Below, piece after piece: positions 10,554-21,311 of a DNA stretch of 64,000 bases (its first letter is position 1; each line of letters starts with the position of its first letter). The position numbers and the translations under genes are program-made. This stretch comes from Polydactylus sextarius (taxonomy: Eukaryota > Chordata > Actinopteri > Polynemidae): NCBI GenBank assembly GCA_016801845.1, contig CM028922.1:10131001-10195000 (forward strand), written 5' to 3'. The notes beneath the pieces are model-generated. The model searched no databases. It saw only the letters and a program-made list of their open reading frames with translations, and was not told where the DNA came from.

Positions 10554-13064
10554 CTTGAACAAAAACAAGAGGCATGTAAGTTAAAATGTGTTTTTTGAGC
10601 ATGTATTCAGAGAGATTTGTTCTAAAAGAATTAAACACAAACTTGAACTTTATGTCAAAAATGTGTTAATGAAGTGAAATAAAGCTCTGCCCAAGCTTTT
10701 AGCAGATCTGAGGACAGCACAGCTGAAAGTTAACTGCAGCAGCAAACAATATCAAACCACAACAACAAACAATATCAATGCCAGGCCACTGTGAAAGATA
10801 GAGCTACTACATTGCTGTTCACAGGGTGTGTGGAGTTATTTAATTTCAGGCTATAACACTAAGTGTGCCATAAATATATTCCGTTCAGCTGCTCCATGTT
10901 CAGTACTTGCAGAAGGAAAACCTGCCTGTTATTTCTCTAACATTGTTTTATGGTTGTCACATTCCATCATCATAATAATAACAAATAGATCAACTAAGAT
11001 GCAATGAAGAGATGACAGGCTTTATTAACCCCAACTCAATTAAGCCTAACGAGTCCTCTGATCATAAGAAGGTTGTTTATTCTCATTTAGTCTCATGTTG
11101 GCCTGATGCACAAAACACAGGATACACATTTAGTTTAATGAAATTAGCCGAGCCAATGATTTGTGGTACTCCATCAAAGTGCGAATGAAATCTGTCAACG
11201 TGGAAAATGATGTGTTGGCAACGCTGAACTTAAGAATGGTTCATTACCACGCAAGAGAGCTGCTGTAAAAATGAGTTTATGATTCTATAAATGCAAAGAA
11301 TTAGCTGTTTTACTGGAAAGCTCTTTGAATTTGTCTGACATTTGTAGGTTTCAAATTGGTAGTGATGTCCAGTATAACATGTATAACATAATCCGAATAA
11401 AAATATACAACAAGAGGGAAAATCGATTTGTCTTTGCTTAATGGTGTCGACAAGACAGACTATATATGGCGTAAAAGACAATACATGGACTCCATTAGAA
11501 ATCTGAAGTCATCTGAATCATGCATCAGATGCATGATTGGATTAAGATCTGGGGAATTTGGAGCCAAGTCAACCCCTTAAAAGTGTGTTCATCAAATCGT
11601 TCCTGAACCACTGCTGCAGTGGGAAAGGAACACTATCCTGCTTAGAGAGCCCACTGCTATGGTGGACTACTGTTTTTATGAAGGGTTTTCCCACCAAAAC
11701 AGCTCTGGCCCATCAAGACATTGACTCTACTAGACCTCTGAAGGTGTGTTGTGGTGTCTTCCACCAGCAGATCCATTATGTCTTGTTTATAGGGAGGTAA
11801 GGCCTCCATAGATGAGATTTTTTTGTCCAGAAATACCCACAGATGTGCAATTGGATTAAACTCTACCATGACTTCACTGTTGCGTTCCTCAAATCAATCC
11901 TGAACCATTGTTGCAGTGTGGCAGGTGTATTATCCTGCTGAAAGCCATTGCTATTAGGGAATACTGTTTCCATCAAGGCTTATATTTGGTCTGCATAAAT
12001 GTTTAACTAAGTGCTATGTGTCAAATAAACATCAACATGGATGGCAGCGCCCAAGGTTTCAAAGCAGAACTTTACCAAAAGCATCACATGGCCTTTACTG
12101 CCTTGTCTTCTGCCCATAGTACATCTTGCTGGCATGTCTTCCCCCGATAAACAATACATTCACACCCGTCCAGCCACATGATGTAAAAGAAAACATGGTT
12201 CATGAGACCGGGCCACCTATGTCCACTGCTCTGTGGTCTAGTTATGATGCTCACAAACTGGAACACACTATGTTCTGACACCTTTTTATCAGAACCAGCA
12301 TTATTTTCTTCAGATGTTTGAGCTACAATTGTTTTTCTGTTGGATTTGAACACAGAACACAGTGCACATACTTCAATGAGACTTGGTGCCACAAAAAAAA
12401 GACAAGCAGAAAAGACAAACCACGCAAAGAGCTGTGTAAAGAGAGTTTATGAGAAACTATACTCTTCAGAAATACTGTTTGCAGGAGGAGAGAACATGAA
12501 TAGAAAAGAAAAGTGAAAAATAGGAGACTTGACGCTCACCATTCTGCACAATGTAACAATGTCAGCATAAAAATATGTCCAAATTATAGCAGACAGAACA
12601 TGCCACATGTCAAAGCTTCTTCATCAGAAACCATGCCTGCTACAAAACACAAGAATCTCTAAGCCACAGCTAAATATGCAGCAGTAGCACAGCGAGACAT
12701 GAAGAGACTGCGTTGGGCAGAAAAACAGCACTTTATGGATAACTGCCAAAACACCAGTTTCTAGCACAGTCTATGTGGGTATGTGTGTGTTCCCTTTTAC
12801 TTAAAGCCTCGGGGATCAGTGTCCCTTGTGGCAGCTGAGCCAATAATAACTATATTGATCACGTCCTGTGACATTTGTGTCACAAATCAATATGCCGATA
12901 ACTGACTGTTCTGTGCTGCGACCCGGACCACAGGCCCGAGACATCAAGGAAGAAGAAGAGGTGAAAAGAGGAAAAGCCAATATGATGTTGCTTCATTGTA
13001 CCCGGTGAAAAAAATAATCACTCAAAAGTGACCATATGTGCACATAAACTGTACACACACTCAC
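10554..13064 (-). other. vav2: vav2 intron, 2.5 kb
   Basis: Intron between the first two DH exons. Most of its middle is the degenerate repeat at 11505-12392. The remainder is AT-rich and shows no exon. Confidence 0.9.
11505..12392. repeat. Degenerate interspersed repeat with internal duplication
   Basis: Two related segments follow each other: 11530-11680 and 11850-11980. Each has gattggattaa, then tcctgaaccactgctgcagt or tcctgaaccattgttgcagt, then atcctgct. The second continues into tcacacccgtccagccacat, gatgtaaaagaaaacatggt and tcatgagaccgggccaccta. I recall this last part as belonging to a repeat that recurs in fish genomes. Fragments in the minus-strand frame (for example FNPIAHLWVFLDK at about 11830-11860) look faintly like a Tc1/mariner transposase C-terminus, but this is not enough to name the family. 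Confidence 0.55.
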
Positions 13065-13163
13065 CTTCTCAATGTCCTCTAAAGTCTTGTAGTACTTTGC
13101 TTCAGTCTCCTGGATTTCCACTAAGCAGCAGTTTCTCTTGTCATCTTCTGTCATACCCATTTT
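13065..13163 (-). CDS. vav2: vav2 exon: start of DH (RhoGEF) domain
   Basis: This 99-nt exon (33 codons, phase 0 at both ends) encodes KMGMTEDDKRNCC, LVEIQETEAKYY and KTLEDIEK. It covers the linker and first helix of the DH domain, with the conserved region 1 signature E-I-x-x-T-E-x-x-Y that contributes to GTPase binding and catalysis. It matches human VAV2 with only a few conservative changes (for example LVEIQ for LLEIQ, KTLED for RTLED). The acceptor is tgctctag and the donor gtgagt. Starting at the Lys right after the acceptor fits both upstream partners, the microexon and the acidic-region exon. Confidence 0.97.
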
Positions 13164-14069
13164 CTAGAGCAAAAACAAATAATAAAATTAGACTGTTAAT
13201 TACTATTATACATATTTACACTCCTTATTTGTACTATAGGCCAATTTATTATTCTGTATTTTTGTTATTATTCTTATTTCTTGTATTTTTTAACCTTATA
13301 ATACTTTATGGTTTCCAAGTCACTTATATCTATATTAAAAGCTATTTCATTGATGTAATGTCTCACAATAATTGAATTCAGTTGGTGGTCGTTGTAATGA
13401 ATTACATAGTTCAGGCAGTTTTTCAGTTCCACTCATTATCGCTGTTGCTTTCTTGTAACCCTGTCAGCTAGAAATCACATTTAAATACAGAACAACTACA
13501 CTGGAGCAGCAGATATGCTTTGTAGGAAACATAATTGTTGGCTGGATTATCTTCCCAGGCAACATATTTTTTAGCATAAAGTGCTACATTTTTTAACAGC
13601 AGGAGTTTAAGTTTAGGCAACAAAAGCATTTGAGTTAAGGTTAGAGGAAGGTTGTGTTTGGTTGTAAAATCAAATTATGTTTTGTTGAAATGAATTATAG
13701 CTGGGTAAGATATAGCTGGGTTGTTGTTCTGCTAATATTTTATTTGTATAGTCAGTATCAAGATATTTGAGATAAGTTAAGATAAATTAATTTTCCTACA
13801 AAACTGAGTTGATATTGCAGTTTACGTTGCATTTGAACATAATTTCAAAGCTGCAGGACTGTTTCCTGGGACCTGGTTATATAATCGACTGGCTTTGCTG
13901 AACAATTTCCATACTGTTTGGAAATGAGTGGAAAGAAATCACTGCAGGAACAGAAGGTAAAACACTGTTCACATAGAGTGAATGACTGCAGCTGCTAACG
14001 TGAAGCAGCTAAAGTGAGACAGTGATCATAGTGACACTGTAGAAGAATGGAAGCGTGTGAGCCAGTGAG

Positions 14070-14073
<4 letters not shown>

Positions 14074-14100
<27 letters not shown>
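14074..14100. repeat. (TG)n microsatellite
   Basis: Uninterrupted 27 nt of TG on the plus strand, hence AC in the vav2 transcript. It is complementary to the tract at 14355-14465. Confidence 0.95.
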
Positions 14101-14354
14101 ATTATTGCGTGGGCTGGCAGGCGTATGTATATGTAGGTATATGTAGATGAATTCAAGGTGATTAAGTTACAGCCATGCAAGCAGATTGCAAATTATAAAG
14201 GAGCGGGGGAGGGTGGGGAGAAAAAAAAAGATACAAACTTATCTACATTTCTCATGCGGCCTCATGTCAAAGCAAGTCTGCTGTGAGTGTGAGAGTTTGA
14301 ACAAACAAAATGTTGTTGCACATACTGTATGAGTCACCAGAATGGTCATGGTAA

Positions 14355-14411
14355 ACACACACGCACGCACGCACACACGCACACACGCACACACGCACAC
14401 ACGCACACACG

Positions 14412-14465
<54 letters not shown>
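14355..14465. repeat. (CA)n/(CACG)n compound microsatellite
   Basis: About 111 nt: a CACG-interrupted first half and a pure CA second half on the plus strand, hence a GU/GCGU tract in the vav2 transcript, 447 nt after the microexon. Confidence 0.97.
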
Positions 14466-14467
<2 letters not shown>

Positions 14468-14911
14468 TTTTCTGTATAGATTTTCCATACTGCTGCATAG
14501 GAAAATGTCATGAGCAGGTAACCAAGTCATGTGGAACAGATATGGTTGTTGTTAACCAAAAAAAAAAATTGAGAATGTAGAATGTAATCAACCAATCAGA
14601 AGCAGCGCTGAAGGCCAGCAGTATAATGTTTATTTAGCTCATGTTTTGAGGTTGGATGTGGCAGCTGGTGATCCTTGCTGACGTCAAGTCGACATCGCAG
14701 TCACCGAGCTGAAATTGTGAGCTGAGTCAGACGCCGAGACCAGATGGGGTCTTCTTTATCCCCACCCGAACGCATGGGTCACTAGTCTAATTGGCAGGTC
14801 GTTCTCTCGGGATGCTATGAGTTTGTTTTAAATGAAGTGGTGGAGGGAGTTAGCTGACAGGGTGGGAGAGTGGGGGGGTGGAGGGTGAGTCACGAACACA
14901 GCAGCACTCAC

Positions 14912-14926
14912 CTGCATGTATCTGAT
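14912..14926 (-). CDS. vav2: vav2 15-nt microexon (IRYMQ)
   Basis: Read on the minus strand, this 15-nt block is ATCAGATACATGCAG, encoding Ile-Arg-Tyr-Met-Gln. In VAV2 exactly these five residues (about 185-189) stand between QQPM and KMGMTEDDK, and they are missing from the join of the two larger flanking exons. It is preceded by a pyrimidine-rich stretch ending in catgctgcag and followed by the consensus donor gtgagt. Both ends are phase 0 and the length is a multiple of three, so inclusion or skipping leaves the frame intact. It lies in the linker between the autoinhibitory Tyr172-equivalent and the DH domain and adds a tyrosine there. Exact amino-acid identity, correct position and complete splice signals make chance unlikely. 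Confidence 0.93.
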
Positions 14927-15190
14927 CTGCAGCATGAGAAAGGCAAAGCAGTGCAAGTCAGGAGTCGAATTAATCAGTGTTTATTAAAGACATTTGCCGT
15001 GTTTTCGAATATAGGTTGTCACACAAATAGAAAACTGTGTGACAAAATTTATAGACACCTGGTGAACAGGTGGGAAATGAGATCATGGAAAAAAAAGAAA
15101 GAAATCAAATGTTTTCGGATTAACATTCAATAATAGTTGAAACAACCATGATGATGAAAGTGAAGAGTTTTTGTGGCGCAAAATTCTCAC
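14927..15190 (-). other. vav2: vav2 intron, 264 nt, upstream of the microexon
   Basis: This is the shortest intron of the gene in the window. It starts with gtgaga and ends in a pyrimidine-rich stretch and ctgcag. A short intron beside a microexon is common and may help its definition. Confidence 0.9.
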
Positions 15191-15296
15191 CATGGGTTGT
15201 CGTACTTCCACCTTAATGATGTCCTCATAGATGTCGTCACCATCGTCCTCACATGGCACGCAGTCGTAGATGTCATCCTCGCCCAAGTCATGCTCA
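15191..15296 (-). CDS. vav2: vav2 exon: acidic region with second and third regulatory tyrosines
   Basis: This 106-nt exon encodes the core of the acidic region: one base finishing Asp, then EHDLGEDDIYDCVPCED, DGDDIYEDIIKVEV and RQPM. The two tyrosines (DDIYDCV and DDIYEDI) correspond to human VAV2 Tyr159 and Tyr172. The latter is equivalent to VAV1 Tyr174, which sits in the DH active site until phosphorylated. Compared with the mammalian GEDIYDC there is one extra Asp (GEDDIYDC). The acceptor is ttttccccag, preceded by a TG-repeat tract in the transcript sense. The donor after the ATG codon is gtgaga. The exon ends in phase 0, so it can join either the microexon at 14912 or the exon at 13163 in frame. 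Confidence 0.97.
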
Positions 15297-15306
15297 CTGG
15301 GGAAAA

Positions 15307-15327
15307 ACACAAACACACACACACACA
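15307..15327. repeat. Short (CA)n next to a vav2 acceptor
   Basis: In the transcript sense it is a TG tract immediately upstream of the ttttccccag acceptor of exon 15191-15296. Confidence 0.9.
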
Positions 15328-15674
15328 TTATATTAACAGATGTATCTAAACACAAGAGCAGCTCTGCCAAAATTAGCTCATATGCCCCCTGCAGACAGCC
15401 CTGACAGCAGAGATACACTGAACAGTCCAACCAGTACAAGCTCATTATCTTTCACCAACTCGAGCCTTAAGAGTGATATTGTTTAAGGCAAGGGGACACT
15501 GTACCCGATGATCACAAAGCTCCGCTGAGTTGTGCTATTGAGTGGCATTTCCCTTTAATGAGTTTATGTTGCTTTGGCATCCAGCTAGCTAAATGACCTT
15601 TAATTAGGCAAGCAGCCAACAGAGCACAGACAGTTACTGTGGAGAACGGCATCTACTGGGAAACGACGCCACTG

Positions 15675-15704
15675 CCATTGCTGCTACTGCTGCTACTGCT
15701 GCTC
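15675..15704. repeat. CTGCTA-type short tandem repeat
   Basis: Units of tgctac and tgctgc repeat over about 30 nt. Confidence 0.8.
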
Positions 15705-18700
15705 CAGGAGCTCACACTGTATCTCCCTCTGTTCTCTAAAAGCAATTTTTGTGTAGGAAACTTAGTGAGGCAGCGGAGTTGCCTCAGCAGGAAAATGCTT
15801 TGGCAATGGGCCCATATCGATGCTGTTAATAAACAGGGGCTTTAAGTTCCCCCCCCAAAAAAGGAAATAAATGATTAAATACTGCAAACAAATAGTGGTA
15901 GTAAGAGCTACCTCATAAATAATGGAGAACCACATTTCAAACTTGGCAACTGTTGGTCTGTTTAAACGAAATTCCATTCACCTCAAATGCAAGTTATGCT
16001 GAGGCTGTGAACTGAAGCTGAATTAGCTGTAGGCAGTTTCTGTTTGCAATGTAACAATGGGTGTACAATAAGCATTCACTGGATTACTTTAATATTGAAC
16101 AAAACTTTAAAATGTGATGATTCTAGGGAAAGTTCTAGACATGCTGATTTTCAATTGTTTTCAAGTGAGCTCTAACTAACCCTGTAGCATCAGAAAGTGT
16201 AACACATGCTCACTGTGTAAGTGTATCCGTCATGTGTATGTTAAACTTTCATTGAGATATATGACGCAGAAAGTGAGTGTGATTTTTCTTTGACACAACT
16301 TGCAGCAAACAGGTACTATGGTTAAAAAAAAAAAAACAGAATTTAATTGCAGCTTAAATGTATTAAAAGTCCTTGAGAAGGAGGATGCTTTAATTCCACA
16401 TCACCAGATCAAGGGATGGCACCAATTTGATGAGTTCTTTTTTTTTGGATGAATCATCCAAATATACCAAAATATGATCCCCTGCATGTAAACCCACATG
16501 TTTGTATATTCTTGCCTTAACCCATCTGTCCTTGCATCAAACCAACTAAGTTCAGATCACAAGATTTCACTTCAAGATCCCCAAAATGGGATATTTCCTG
16601 AGAATTTCAAAGGTACAATTCATAAATATTCTAAAACTAGATTTATCTGCGCAGACAGAAAAAAACAGGTTGTTGAATTTCCTCCACATGTGACCTTCTA
16701 CATCTGCCATCACGCTAATAAATAAATGAAATATTTCTCCTTTCACTGTCGACGTAAAAACAGGATAAAAACAGACAGAACTGCTCAGTATCAAGTATTC
16801 AGCTTTGTCGCTATGCTTGTGCACAGGTTGTTTGAAGTTTTAATTGAGGTGGCTCGGTTCGCTCTCTGCAATGCGCTTCCTCTCTTTTCATTAGGTAAAA
16901 GTGGCTCATGCTGAATGCTGAGGAGGCTGCGTGGGAGGACGACGGCTGGTCGACGCTGTCCCATCAGTCTCGTCTCTCTGAACCGTGAGACCACAGCGAA
17001 CTCCACAGAGACTGAGTTGTCACCTGGAGGAGAAATTCTGGCAAAGCAGATGTTGTATTTGATTTTTCTTCTAATCCCTCAGACACTGTATTATGTGAGA
17101 AAGATCTAGTGCAGTGATATGAATATGACCTATTGAGCGATTAGAGAGAGGCAGGATCTCCTGGGAGAACATGAAGGACAGTCTGAGAGCTCTTTCTTAA
17201 AAAAGTAATGAATAAGAGAATAAATAACATTCAGAATGAGCAATCAATAAAATTATTTTGCTCTGAATTCCATCATCTTTATCTACTTATCTTGAACTTG
17301 TATGGCATCAGTGATAGAGTCACCAGAGGAAATATTGTATTGATTTACAATGACATTTAAACCCTTTCCTCTTTCCCTGCAGCGTTCTTTATCATTGTCC
17401 AATACTCCTTTAGCCCAACTAGTCACTTCCAGATATTTGTGATGCTTTTAATCAATGACTGCTGATTGATCTCTGCATCGCACTGATCGAGTTTGAAGGA
17501 ACGTTTCCCATCAGCTGCTGTTTTCATTTCAACCTCTCTTCCGTCTTCTATTTCTAATTATCTTTCATTTTGATTGTCTCTTTTTTTACTAATCCTCAGT
17601 CCACCTCACTGAAGTGTTTACTGGCACATGTAATTAAAACTTAAGTCTTCTGGGTGCTGATGCCTCTAATACATTGTCAACATTGATTTTTCAGAATAAT
17701 TTCCCATTGCTGTTGTAACTCCGTTGATCCAAATCCTGTATTGATATAAATAATTCCTCATTAACTGCAGGAATCAGTATTGTAATGACTGTGTATTCTC
17801 CATCAGCAGACTGTAGATACCAACACCCCCTTCACATTTCTAGTTGGTGATAAAATGAATCACCCTCTTGAGCGATTTCCTCTTTTAACTATATTGAACA
17901 TGAAAACTTGGCCTGTGTCTGTACTGGACTCACTGGAAGCTGTGGTCCTGAATGTAATCTGCGATGACTGGAGAGATTTTCTGTATTCTGTAACTGCCTC
18001 AGTTTTAAACGACGACGAACATACCAACACATAAATGATAAGTGCGTGGGTAGAGCTGTTGATCTAAGCAGAGCTTTCGTTCTCAGCTTTGGGAGTGAGA
18101 CAGATGTGATGGTGATAATGGCCACATGGAAGCAGAGTGTGCGGCACAGCGTCAATCATTACAACACAGCCGCATCTCTTTAATTGAGCCACCGACAAAA
18201 TGTGAACTGTAGCCACTGTATAACTGATTGTTAGTGTTGGACTCCACCATGCGGTATTCACCACTGATTCACACATATTTTCGGGTTCAAAGTTGAGCAT
18301 GTTGTTTATGTATTTGCATGTTTGTTGGTTATTAAAAAAAAGACCAAAGATGAACACATTTCTTGCACTAAAGCTGTCACTATTTATATCCTTTTCTCCT
18401 GAGGTCTTTAATGAAGATTAATAAATCATTCAAATGCACTTATGTAGGTGTCTACTTGTGCATGTGCATGTATCCCATACATCAGAGAGAGGAGAGTCCT
18501 GAGGACTCATGAATTAGGTCTAATTTTCTGTCTGATTACACAGTGACAGGCCAGAGGGTGTCCAGTGTGTTTGCATGCGATCGACCCGCTAGCCTCCACC
18601 CCCAGCACTCAATGACATAGAGTTACATCAGAGCGGAGTATGACTCACCATATCAGAGCTAGTAAGCATGTTCCTGAAGGGTCAGCTGCTTTATATTAAA

Positions 18701-20524
18701 CTTCCTCTCCATTCATTGATTAAAGTATACCAAAAATGTATTTATTTATATATTTAGAAGTTCTTTCGCATGCACATGGGTGGAAAAAAACATAGCCTTA
18801 AAATGGCTTAAATGTAACTGTAACAATTTTGCTTCATTTAGCAATATAGCAATATTTAAGCATAAATATGAATATGCAAATCAGCCACGCCTCTACCCTA
18901 CAGCCCATTCAACCCCCCACTGATCGCCTGGAGCTGTGACTCAAACACAAAAACCTTTGGTTGTTTTTCTTGCTACTGGACAACACATGGTGAATTTTGA
19001 GATTGTTGTCAGTATACTGAAAGTTAAAGCTTTATTTATATATATATAACAATAACACCACACTGCATCTGTTAAGGTGATGAATTGAAAAAAAAAAATC
19101 TACTAGTCCAAGTTCCCTTGTGACAAAATACGGTAGTTCATTCTGATAGTGTTCGTGTGATTAGATCAAATTTAAATTATACCCAGACTGAGCATCATCT
19201 GTTTTCAAGCTATCGATTTTTCATCTCAACCTGCCCAAGGGATTAATGGAGCAAAATAAACTGTGTGTACACAAAGCACTTGTGGCATAGTTTGCTTCAC
19301 AGTGGAAATGCATGTGAATTATTGGCAGAAGGAAAAAAAGTCCCCTGGCAACTGTGCCCGATCCACTCCCATTTCATGCTTTGTCAACTCCAGGATGGAG
19401 TCATTCCAGACGGGGAGGACTCAGAGTTAAGCCATGTGAAGACTTGACATCACAGAACCAGAGAAGGGGAAGTACGAACCAGGTTTGCCATTAACCTGGG
19501 AGACCCCACTCAGGTAGAGACTGGCCTCAGACACTCCTGCAGACAGATATAGTTGAGCAGAGAGAAAAGTGGTGCCTGCTCTGTAAATATATACTCACAC
19601 CTATCATACAATCTCCACTCCGTTTATTTAGAGCAGTCATTTCCAGGTGAGCTCATCCTGACGGCCTGAGGGCTCAATCCACAATCCACCTCACATGACA
19701 TGAATTCTTCTGACATGATACTGTAAATATGGAAATTATCCAGCGAGGTAAGTGACCTCTGCTAGACCTCTAAAATGATACACTAGCAAACACACATATT
19801 CCCTCAAATATTTAAAGCAAAGTTGTTTGCATGCAGCACCTCTAGCACAAAGATGGAATAAATGAGTTATATCTTTAAGGGTAAAATAAGTGATTTTATT
19901 CCAAAAACATTTTGTTGAACTCAAAAACTGCTCTGGCTTCGTAAACGGGGATATTAGCTTGCATGTCACTCACTGCTATTCCAGTTTATTCATTCATGCT
20001 CATACAAGGTACAAAAAAGATTGGAAATGGGGAAAATGGGATAATGGGAGCAACAGATTTTAAATCTGGCATATGGTAACGGATGGTGCCAATTTAAGGA
20101 TTACCAGGGTTAAAAGGAGGCAGGTTACCCTTCCATTACAACCAGATGCAAAGATTTGAAGATTGCTGGTGAGTGCAAAGAACCACATGCATATAGCCCA
20201 TATAGTCCACAATATAACTGTGAACTAGCAGTGGCAAAGAGTCGATGCAGTTTTCCATTGTCAGACACTTCACAGTCAGACAGGAAAATAAATCCACCTG
20301 TAAACTTGTCAGGGACCTGTCTTGTCTCCCTTCCTTCAGCCCACTTTTTTTGTTATTTACAAGCCAGGCACTTTGTTAAAGAAAATGTAAATAACTACAT
20401 AAACCCTAGCACGGAGCACTCCTTCCTTGCTATGATGAAACAAAGGCTGGGATCTAAACATCTGGTCTGAAAACTCATATCATTGTTTTCTAATATCTCA
20501 GTGGTGTCAACAAACCACATCAAG

Positions 20525-21311
20525 ATCTTGGGGTGGAGCTGTCTGATGAGGCGTGAAAAAAAGGGATGGAAAGGATTCAGTCAAGTTCAATCAATGCCAA
20601 GTTCCAGTTGATTCAATATAAACTTCTGCATTATTCTAAAGAAAAGCTGAGTAAAATGTATCCTGACGTTTCCAATATCTGTGACAGGTGCAACCAAGAA
20701 GTAGGGACTCTGGGGCATATGTTTTGGTTCTGCTCTAAGATTGTTCCTCTTTGGAAACAAATTGCAATGTTTATGATGTACAGCTGGAACCTGATGTAGT
20801 TTTTGTATTGCTTGGTTGCTCCAAAGCTATTTTCTCACTTATGCAGAAGACCATTAGATTTGGCACTTTGGCAAAAAGGTTAATACTTAACGAGTGGAAG
20901 TCTTCTGACCCTCCTACCTTCTCTAGATGGCTCAAGGAAATGGTCTCAGGGATACATCTTGAGAGGCTAGTAGAAATTCAAGAACGGGTAAATCATCTGT
21001 TGAATCAGACATTATCTGGGGCCCCATAACTGAACACATCAACTCTTTAGCAGGTTAGCCTCTGCTCCTACCCTAGTCTATTGTGCTTTGTGTGTGCACA
21101 ACAAAAGAACAGTCATATAGTCATGTAACTCAGTCATATGATTTTGGTGGAAGTCTGGGTTGTTTTAGTTTTTTTTTTGTTAGTTAGTTAGTTTTTTGTT
21201 TATGTGTTTCCCATTTTTGTTTCGTGGCTGTTTTCGATTGATGTCTGTACTTGTGAGTTGTTGTGAACTTAAAATACAATAAAATATAATCGACAAAAAA
21301 AAACAAAAAAA
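20525..21311 (+). mobile_element. 5'-truncated L1-type LINE remnant (ORF2 C-terminus and 3' end)
   Basis: The plus strand encodes LGVELSDEA, a TGA stop (20554-20556), then KKGMERIQSSSINAKFQLIQ and a C-x-x-C...H-x-x-x-x-C motif (CDRCNQEVGTLGHMFWFC), the cysteine-rich C-terminus of L1-clade reverse transcriptases. The frame then shifts near 20770-20790 and continues as LLGCSKAIFSL, AKRLILNEWKS and RWLKEMVSGIHLERL to a stop at 21027-21029. A 3' untranslated part follows, ending in A-rich sequence at 21270-21311. The endonuclease and polymerase core are missing. One nonsense change and one frameshift show the copy is dead. It inserted antisense to vav2. Confidence 0.9.

Larger units (their letters stand above)
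13164..14911 (-). other. vav2: vav2 intron, 1.7 kb, downstream of the microexon
   Basis: In the transcript sense this intron carries, after the microexon, a 111-nt GT-rich tract (14465 to 14355) and then a 27-nt AC tract (14100 to 14074). The two are complementary. No further exon was found. Confidence 0.9.

Noticed and set aside
10308..10568. 86-codon minus-strand frame taken as a gene
   Set aside because: Only its part 10485-10553 is a vav2 exon. The rest reads through the gtaagt donor into intron.
15083..15445. 120-codon minus-strand frame taken as a gene
   Set aside because: Only 15191-15296 is coding (vav2 acidic region). The two ends are intron sequence, including a TG tract before the acceptor.
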